Origin: Endozoicomonas sp965196975
GTDB lineage: Bacteria > Pseudomonadota > Gammaproteobacteria > Pseudomonadales > Endozoicomonadaceae
NCBI RefSeq assembly: GCF_965196975.1
Contig: NZ_OZ239981.1
Coordinates: forward strand, 5,518,001-5,582,000
Direction: 5' to 3'
Length of the DNA stretch: 64,000 nucleotides
Shown piece after piece: positions 61,737-64,000 of the stretch. Each line of letters opens with the position of its first letter. The first letter of the stretch is position 1. The position numbers and the translations under genes were made by a program. The notes beneath the pieces were generated by a model that was given only the letters and a program-made list of their open reading frames with translations, did not search any database and was not told the DNA's origin.

Positions 61737-62951
61737 TCAGGCGGAAACTACTTGAGCAACCGCTCTTTCCAGACGTGCCATACCCTCATCAATGTCTTCA
61801 TCAGGAATAATGAGTGATGGTGCAAAGCGAAGAACATTTGGCCCGGCAACCAGCATCATCAACCCTTCATTTGCGGCAGCAGCAAGAAAATCTTTGCCTT
61901 TACCATGATACTTCTCAACCAGCTCAGCACCAATCAGCATGCCTTTACCACGGATGTCGGCAAAAATACCGTATTTGCTGTTTATGGATTCAAGATGTTT
62001 CCGGAAGCGGTCATGCTTTTTACTGACGTTATCCAGTAGCTGTGGATCATTAATGATTTTGATCACTTCCAGCGCTACTGCACAGGCCAGTGGGTTGCCG
62101 CCGTATGTGCTGCCGTGCGTACCAAAACCAAAACTTTCTGCCACCTTGTCATTGGTTAGCATGGCGCCAATAGGGAAGCCACCGCCAAGGGACTTGGCGC
62201 TGGTCAGAATGTCAGGTATTACACCAAGCCCCATATAGGCAAACAGCTCACCGGTTCTGCCCATGCCGGACTGAACTTCGTCAAAAACCAGCAGAGCATT
62301 ATGCTGGTCACAGAGTTCTCTGACGCCTTTCATAAATTCAGGGTCGGCAGGAATAACTCCTCCTTCCCCCTGAATGGGCTCAGCGACAACGGCACAGGTG
62401 CGGTCAGAAATGAGGGCTTTCAGTGCATCAAGGTCGTTATAGGTCGTGTGCAGAACACCGCCAGGAACAGGCTCAAAACCTTCACAGTATTTCTTTTGAC
62501 CGCCTACGGTCACCGTAAAGAGCGTTCGGCCATGGAACGATTGGTAGAAGGAGATGATCTCATGCTTTTCCGGACCAAAGTTATCATAGGCGTACTTTCT
62601 GGCCAGTTTAAAAGCGGCTTCGTTGGCTTCTGCGCCGGAATTACAGAAGAAGACTTTGTCAGCAAAGGTGTTGTTGATTAACTGTTGAGCCAGTTCAAGA
62701 GCTGGTTCATTGGTATAAATATTACTCAGATGCCACAGTTCTTCACCTTGCTTTTTCAGGGCATCAATCAGTGCCGGGTGACAATGCCCCAGGGCATTGA
62801 CGGCGATGCCGCCTGCAAAGTCCAGATATTCTTTCCCTTCCTGGTCCCAAACTCGTGACCCCTTCCCTCGCACTGGCACCATGGCCTGGGGCGCATAATT
62901 GGGAACCATGACCTGATCAAAGGTTGAGCGATCGACGGGGTGCTCTGACAT
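61737..62951 (-). CDS. astC: Succinylornithine/acetylornithine aminotransferase (AstC/ArgD)
   Basis: The 404-residue class III PLP aminotransferase has FCNSGAEANEAAFKLAR (PLP phosphate), SFHGRTL, LLVFDEVQSGMGRTG (Asp holding the pyridine N) and Lys253 in SAKSLGGGFPIG, the PLP Schiff base. AstC and ArgD are nearly the same enzyme and often one protein serves both arginine breakdown (succinylornithine) and synthesis (acetylornithine). Presence of astA, astB and astD in the window suggests AstC; the split location leaves ArgD possible. Confidence 0.9.
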   Translation of the reverse strand: MSEHPVDRSTFDQVMVPNYAPQAMVPVRGKGSRVWDQEGKEYLDFAGGIAVNALGHCHPALIDALKKQGEELWHLSNIYTNEPALELAQQLINNTFADKVFFCNSGAEANEAAFKLARKYAYDNFGPEKHEIISFYQSFHGRTLFTVTVGGQKKYCEGFEPVPGGVLHTTYNDLDALKALISDRTCAVVAEPIQGEGGVIPADPEFMKGVRELCDQHNALLVFDEVQSGMGRTGELFAYMGLGVIPDILTSAKSLGGGFPIGAMLTNDKVAESFGFGTHGSTYGGNPLACAVALEVIKIINDPQLLDNVSKKHDRFRKHLESINSKYGIFADIRGKGMLIGAELVEKYHGKGKDFLAAAANEGLMMLVAGPNVLRFAPSLIIPDEDIDEGMARLERAVAQVVSA

Positions 62952-62989
62952 ACTGTTACCTCTTGGCTATATGGGGCTGCTATCTACTT

Positions 62990-63117
62990 TATACCCTTCG
63001 CCTTTCAAGCTGCTACTTTGTTGGCTGCGTTCGCTCTACCCGATCACTTACTCTTCGTAAGCTCACGGGGCTTCACTTACTTGTCGCCGCGTAGCAACTT
63101 GAAATCCTTTGGGTATA
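62990..63117. repeat. Palindromic intergenic repeat, copy 2 (128 bp)
   Basis: Ends TATACCCTTCGCCTTTCAAG and CTTGAAATCCTTTGGGTATA are inverted copies matching at 21 of 27 positions. The middle holds CTTACTCTTCGTAAG and AAGCTCACGGGGCTT hairpins. It starts 39 bases before the astC start codon on the upstream side, so it may carry or replace part of the astC promoter region. Confidence 0.85.
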
Positions 63118-63252
63118 GAAATCTCACCAATTCGGCGATTTCCTGTCGTTTGAACTGCTTATGGCTGCTCAAATAGCTAAAGCCCGTTTTTATCATTTAT
63201 AAGAATAATTCTACACAAGCCTTAAGAGTTTGTACGGGTATATTTACGGTTC

Positions 63253-64000
63253 TTATACGGTTTTCCCCTGCATTTTGCTGAACAGGTAGTAAAGTACCGG
63301 TACTACGACCAGGGTCAGTAGTGTGGATACCATCAGTCCACCGATAATTGTCCAGCCCATGGGGGACCACATGACCGAGTTAGACAGCGTCAATGGCAAC
63401 AGGCCACCAATCGTCGTCATGGTGGTGAGCAATATTGGGAGCATGCGGGTTTGCCCTGACTCAATGATTGCGTCCTTCAGGCTATGTCCGCCCTTACGAA
63501 GCAGGTTGGCATAATCCACCAGAATAATGGAGTTATTGACCACGATACCCACCAGAGAGGTCAGACCTATAAAGGCCGTAAACGAGAAAGTGTATCCTGC
63601 CAGCCAGAGAGCAAGGACCATTCCGGTCACGGCAAAAGGAATGGCAGTAAACACCACGGCAGGCTGTGAGAAGGAGTTAAACTGTAAGACCAGTACAGCA
63701 AAGATGCCCAGCATGGCAATCAGCAATACTTTGGTCATGCCGGCAAAGGACTCTTTTCGCTGCTCCTGTTCCCCGCCTACCTGATAGCTCACACCTTCCG
63801 GCCAGTCGTATTGGTCCAGCTTTTCGACAATGGTGTTAGTCACCGGGTCAGCCTGATAATCACCTTTCAGGTCTGCTGTTACCCTGGCCATACGTTCTGT
63901 CATATGGTGTTGAAAACGGGGCAGGGCGCTTCTCATTTCCAGAGTGACCAGCTGTCGAATGGGAATCAGCTGCCCAGAGGCAGACTTCACAACCATATAG
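63253..64000 (-). CDS. RND efflux pump permease subunit, C-terminal part (5' end outside window)
   Basis: The frame is open to the right edge, so only the last ~249 residues are seen. It has the end of the second periplasmic loop (GQLIPIRQLVTLE, RFQHHMTERMARVTADLKGD), five to six transmembrane helices (VLLIAMLGIFAVLVLQFNS; FTAFIGLTSLVGIVVNNSIIL) and the RND signature GIVVNNSIILVDYANLLRKG, followed by TRMRPILLT-type TRMLPILLTTMTTIGGLLPL. This is the AcrB/HAE1-like family of proton-driven exporters in the inner membrane. Membrane-fusion and outer-membrane partners, if any, are beyond the window. Confidence 0.93.
   Translation of the reverse strand, partial: YMVVKSASGQLIPIRQLVTLEMRSALPRFQHHMTERMARVTADLKGDYQADPVTNTIVEKLDQYDWPEGVSYQVGGEQEQRKESFAGMTKVLLIAMLGIFAVLVLQFNSFSQPAVVFTAIPFAVTGMVLALWLAGYTFSFTAFIGLTSLVGIVVNNSIILVDYANLLRKGGHSLKDAIIESGQTRMLPILLTTMTTIGGLLPLTLSNSVMWSPMGWTIIGGLMVSTLLTLVVVPVLYYLFSKMQGKTV

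Overview
The window is a chromosomal segment of a marine-type gammaproteobacterium. Core gene order (dapB-carA-carB-greA, uvrA / MFS / ssb, fxsA-groES-groEL, an arginine succinyltransferase pathway, an LPS core block) fits the Oceanospirillales/Pseudomonadales side of the class. The mix of ordinary housekeeping genes with AT-rich islands of secreted or effector-like proteins resembles Endozoicomonas-type animal symbionts; that genus-level guess is inference. There are no rRNA or tRNA genes, no CRISPR array and no intact insertion sequence that I can see.

Layout. 1-3.8 kb: C-terminal part of a giant RTX/cadherin-type adhesin. 4.1-10.1 kb: dapB, then carA-carB-greA behind a leader with a strong terminator hairpin. 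10.2-11.7 kb: M55 D-aminopeptidase and a TRIC/UPF0126 channel. 12.0-14.5 kb: a tandem pair of secreted paralogues with a faint cholesterol-dependent-cytolysin-like pattern. 14.5-17.3 kb: uvrA. 17.4-19.1 kb: a second tandem pair of unknown exported/membrane paralogues. 19.4-22.1 kb: MFS transporter, ssb, 5-formyl-THF cyclo-ligase. 22.2-27.4 kb: HSDL2-like dehydrogenase, unknown exported proteins, cutC and a Dabb lipoprotein. 27.6-29.6 kb: rep helicase. 30.2-32.2 kb: membrane protein with 24-bp coding repeats. 32.4-37.0 kb: FabG-like SDR, a HugZ-like haem protein behind a Fur-box promoter, fxsA, and groES-groEL behind a sigma-32 promoter. 37.2-42.1 kb: a membrane-anchored unknown and a 1023-residue candidate cysteine-protease effector. 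42.2-44.1 kb: roxA and a GST. 44.2-48.2 kb: astA-astD-astB. 48.4-49.7 kb: a membrane protein with a possible degenerate J-domain. 49.8-59.2 kb: UDP-GlcA 4-epimerase, UDP-Glc dehydrogenase, five LPS-core-type glycosyltransferases and an O-antigen ligase. 59.4-63.0 kb: DUF1338 protein, M20 hydrolase and astC/argD. The window ends inside an RND efflux pump gene.

How the genes fit together. Ugd and the 4-epimerase supply UDP-GlcA and UDP-GalA next to WaaE-, WaaG-, GT4-, GT25- and heptosyltransferase-like enzymes plus WaaL, which suggests a uronic-acid-containing LPS core. AstA, AstB, AstC and AstD give four of the five steps of arginine breakdown to glutamate; astE is not in the window, and an M20 hydrolase and a DUF1338 protein sit beside astC. 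Small mobile or repetitive elements lie between genes: a 138-bp MITE-like element inside the LPS block, two copies of a 128-140-bp palindromic repeat around astC, and several perfect hairpins. Four unrelated long proteins of unknown or effector-like type (12.0-14.5, 30.2-32.2, 39.0-42.1 and 48.4-49.7 kb) are the best places to look for new biology.
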